DNA from: an uncultured Bacillota bacterium | GTDB taxonomy: Bacteria; Bacillota; UBA994; UBA5500 | Length of the DNA: 7,480 bases | Reading direction: 5' to 3' | Assembly (NCBI GenBank): GCA_937874815.1 | Contig: CALNBW010000444.1 | Location: 1-7,480 of the forward strand | In this document: positions 5,332 through 7,480 of the stretch, piece by piece | Position numbering within the stretch: the stretch's first letter is position 1 | How the letters are laid out: every line of letters begins with the position of its first letter | The notes under the pieces: model-generated | Told to the model about the DNA's origin: nothing | Seen by the model: only the letters and a program-made list of their open reading frames with translations | The model's database searches: none | Translations under genes and position numbers: made by a program

Positions 5332-7335
5332 TTGTCAGCAAAGCGCTTAGTGCAAGAAAAAGATCTACTCGCCTTTAAGTTACCAGGGGAGCCGCAGATG
5401 AGCCCCGAAGGCGACCGCATCATCTACAGTACTACCTGGGTGAACCAGGAGCAGAACAAATATGAATCAAGCCTTTATCAGGTGATGCCTGGCCAGGAAC
5501 CGGTGCGCTTGACGAGCAGTGATTCCGATTCTCGCCCAGAGTTTAGCCCGGACGGAAAGACCTTAGCTTTTCTTTCGCGACGTAGCGGCAGCTCGCAGAT
5601 TTGGCTATTGCCCCTCGCAGGTGGAGAGGCCCAGCAACTAACCCACATCAAGGGTGGCGTGTCTCAGTTTAAGTGGTTTCCGAATGGTCAAGCCCTGGCT
5701 TTTCTGGCCAACCTTACCCCCAGTGGGATTGAACCAGAAGAGCAAAAGGACGACGATAGCGATCCTTTTGTGAAGTACAATCGTGATGTAAAGGTTATCA
5801 ATGAGCTATTCTACAAGCTTGACGGCGTGGGCTATTTCAGCGAACGGCGTCCTCAGCTCTGCGTTATGCAGGTAGCCGAAGGCTCCAAACCGCAGCAGCT
5901 CACCCAACATCCATATAGAGTAGGCAATATTGCAGATATCAGCCCCGATGGTAAGGAGATTCTGTTCACATCCCTCCGGGGAGAGGACTACGACCGCGAG
6001 GCTTGGCAGCAGCATCTTTGGGCTATTCCGGCCAGTGGCGGCGAACCAGAGCTCGTGGTGGGAGGGGAGCGGAGCGTACAAGCCGCAGCCTATTCCCCCG
6101 ATGGGCAGCAGGTAGCCTTCATAGCCGCCTTTGTGAAGCAGATGGGCTACGATAATGCCAAGCTCTATGTGCAACCTCGCCACGGCGGCGAACCGAAAAG
6201 TATTGCACCAGAGTTTGACCGCCCGTTTTCAGCATTAGCCCTTACCGACTTAGGGGCAGCCGGTCAGTTGCCTCTGACCTGGGCCAATGATGGCGCATCA
6301 CTCTACGCTCCAGCGTCTATTGATGGCGCAGTGTATTTGGTCAACGTCAACCTGGCTAGCGGTCGCGTGGAGAAGTTAACCGCAGGCGAACAAGTTGTCA
6401 TTGGCTATAGCTTTAGCCAGGACCAAACGCAGGTGGCGTTAGCTCTGGGCAATTTCCTTAATCCCGCGGACATCTATCTATTGGACGTGGCCCAGGGCAG
6501 TGAGCAGCGCTTAACAGATACCAATAAAGAGCTGCTCAGTGAACTAGAATTGTCCACGCCAGTTAGGTATACCTTTAGCGCCACAGGCGGCCCCCAAGTG
6601 GAAGGGTGGGTGATGCCCCCAATCGGCTTCGATCCGGCCAAACAATACCCGGCCGTTCTGGAAATACACGGTGGGCCAATGATGATGTATGCCTACTCAT
6701 TTTTCTTTGAGTTTCAGCTGATGGCTGCCCAAGGCTACGGCGTGATTTTCACCAACCCTCGCGGCTCCCAAGGCTATGGCGAGGAATTCTGCAAAGCCAT
6801 TCAGTACGAATGGGGTGGACATGATTATGCCGACGTAATAGCTGGCCTAGAGGTAGCCCTGGCAGGCAACCCCTGGATAGACCCCAAGCGGGTGGCTGTG
6901 GCGGGTGGCTCTTATGGTGGCTACATGACAGCTTGGACCATCGGACATACCAATCGCTTTAAGGCAGCCATTTGTAGCCGACCAGTGATTCATTGGGCGG
7001 CTCAGGTGGGCACCACCGACGGCGGCTGGCGCTGGATGCGCCGAGCTAAAGATGCAAAACCATGGGTAGATGACACCTGGTATAAACAACAGTCGCCTTG
7101 GTCCTATATGGAGAATATGCAAACCCCTGTCTTGATCGAGGTGCAAGAGAATGATTTGCGTTGTCCCATTGAGCAGGGCCAGATGCTTTACTCCGGCCTC
7201 AAGTTCTTAAACAAAGCGCCGGTAAAGTTCGTGCGTTATCCCGATGAATTCCATGGGATGAGCCGTAATGGGCGACCATGGCATCGGGTGCACCGCTTAA
7301 ATATGATTGCCGATTGGTTAGAGCAATATCTCTAG
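5332..7335 (+). CDS. S9-family prolyl oligopeptidase / acylaminoacyl-peptidase-type serine peptidase
   Basis: A 667-residue cytoplasmic peptidase with no signal peptide or membrane segment. The N-terminal part (about 1-400) is a beta-propeller with TolB/PD40-like motifs at residues 24-27 (SPEG), 72-75 (SPDG), 116-119 (FPNG), 204-207 and 255-258 (SPDG), which gates access to short peptides. The C-terminal alpha/beta-hydrolase domain holds the oxyanion motif HGGP (446-449), the nucleophile S527 in GGSYGG, the acid D608 in ENDLRCPIEQ and H641 in EFHGMSR, so the triad is complete. Typical S9C features such as NPRGSQGYG are present, and the length is normal for the family. It should cleave short or N-acylated peptides in protein turnover. 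The gene starts with TTG behind a consensus ribosome binding site, is divergent from the DUF4932-like gene, and shows no clear terminator after its stop. Confidence 0.93.
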   Translation: MSAKRLVQEKDLLAFKLPGEPQMSPEGDRIIYSTTWVNQEQNKYESSLYQVMPGQEPVRLTSSDSDSRPEFSPDGKTLAFLSRRSGSSQIWLLPLAGGEAQQLTHIKGGVSQFKWFPNGQALAFLANLTPSGIEPEEQKDDDSDPFVKYNRDVKVINELFYKLDGVGYFSERRPQLCVMQVAEGSKPQQLTQHPYRVGNIADISPDGKEILFTSLRGEDYDREAWQQHLWAIPASGGEPELVVGGERSVQAAAYSPDGQQVAFIAAFVKQMGYDNAKLYVQPRHGGEPKSIAPEFDRPFSALALTDLGAAGQLPLTWANDGASLYAPASIDGAVYLVNVNLASGRVEKLTAGEQVVIGYSFSQDQTQVALALGNFLNPADIYLLDVAQGSEQRLTDTNKELLSELELSTPVRYTFSATGGPQVEGWVMPPIGFDPAKQYPAVLEIHGGPMMMYAYSFFFEFQLMAAQGYGVIFTNPRGSQGYGEEFCKAIQYEWGGHDYADVIAGLEVALAGNPWIDPKRVAVAGGSYGGYMTAWTIGHTNRFKAAICSRPVIHWAAQVGTTDGGWRWMRRAKDAKPWVDDTWYKQQSPWSYMENMQTPVLIEVQENDLRCPIEQGQMLYSGLKFLNKAPVKFVRYPDEFHGMSRNGRPWHRVHRLNMIADWLEQYL

Positions 7336-7480
7336 AAAACTCTCTGGCTTAAGAGTGCAAAGGCTTGCCACCAGGGGAAGTTGCTGAAAGAGGTCGTGGC
7401 CCTGCTCGCGCGCGTGTGGCCTGGTACTGTAGGTAAGTGCTTAGCCATCGCCTGATGCGGCCAAAACTCGCCTAAGCTCA
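7336..7480. other. Trailing 145 bases with no recognised gene
   Basis: I see no open frame with a supported start, tRNA or clear intrinsic terminator here. Weak structures are present: ACTCT/AGAGT close after the stop codon, a 12-base alternating CG/TG run at 7407-7418, and GCTTAG (7439-7444) with CTAAGC (7472-7477) enclosing a CATC/GATG hairpin at 7446-7457. The last one runs to the window edge and could belong to the next unit. Confidence 0.5.

Noticed and set aside
355..7335. The peptidase-rich content (M20, DUF4932, S9) as one coordinated defence or peptide-processing system
   Set aside because: The genes are on different strands with separate promoters and terminators, and the MATE and Hrb genes between them have no evident link, so there is no sequence support for a single system.
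7407..7418. Alternating CG/TG run as a Z-DNA or regulatory signal
   Set aside because: Twelve bases of alternating purine-pyrimidine sequence is short and without other supporting context.

Overview
The window looks like ordinary chromosome from an anaerobic, low-to-mid GC member of the Bacillota, probably a Clostridia-type lineage. The reasons are consensus AAGGAGG ribosome binding sites ahead of four genes, a TTG start codon, sigma-A-like promoters, a Moorella-type high-molecular-weight rubredoxin, and a GGGACAGGGGACGG-type inverted repeat of the kind I recall from Clostridia genomes (memory, not verified). No species can be named from the sequence alone.

Layout from left to right. Positions 3-188 (+) hold the last 61 codons of a gene that begins outside the window and that I do not recognise. 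A 165-bp element with long inverted-repeat ends (188-352) follows. It is bounded by two CTAG tetranucleotides, each supplying the TAG stop of one of the two converging genes. Next is a YgeY-type M20 metallohydrolase (355-1533, -). It is divergently transcribed from a MATE-family efflux transporter (1676-3031, +), and the shared spacer holds a strong promoter for the transporter, a weaker one for the hydrolase, and a palindrome at each predicted transcription start. After a probable terminator (3048-3087) comes a flavin reductase-rubredoxin fusion, Hrb (3164-3847, +). It converges on a DUF4932-like secreted, membrane-anchored HExxH metallopeptidase (3960-5129, -), with a long stem-loop between the two. 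That gene is divergent from a cytoplasmic S9-family prolyl-oligopeptidase-type serine peptidase (5332-7335, +), and an inverted repeat lies over the metallopeptidase's predicted promoter. The last 145 bases have no recognised gene.

The genes do not form one obvious operon. They read as single-gene units: three hydrolases or peptidases acting in the cytoplasm (M20, S9) and at the cell surface (DUF4932), one cation-coupled drug or metabolite exporter, and one redox protein of the type that passes NADH electrons to flavodiiron proteins in anaerobes. I see no convincing new multi-gene system, CRISPR array, rRNA or tRNA. The most interesting signals are non-coding: the CTAG-bounded repeat element, and the symmetric palindromes at the hydrolase/transporter divergent promoters.
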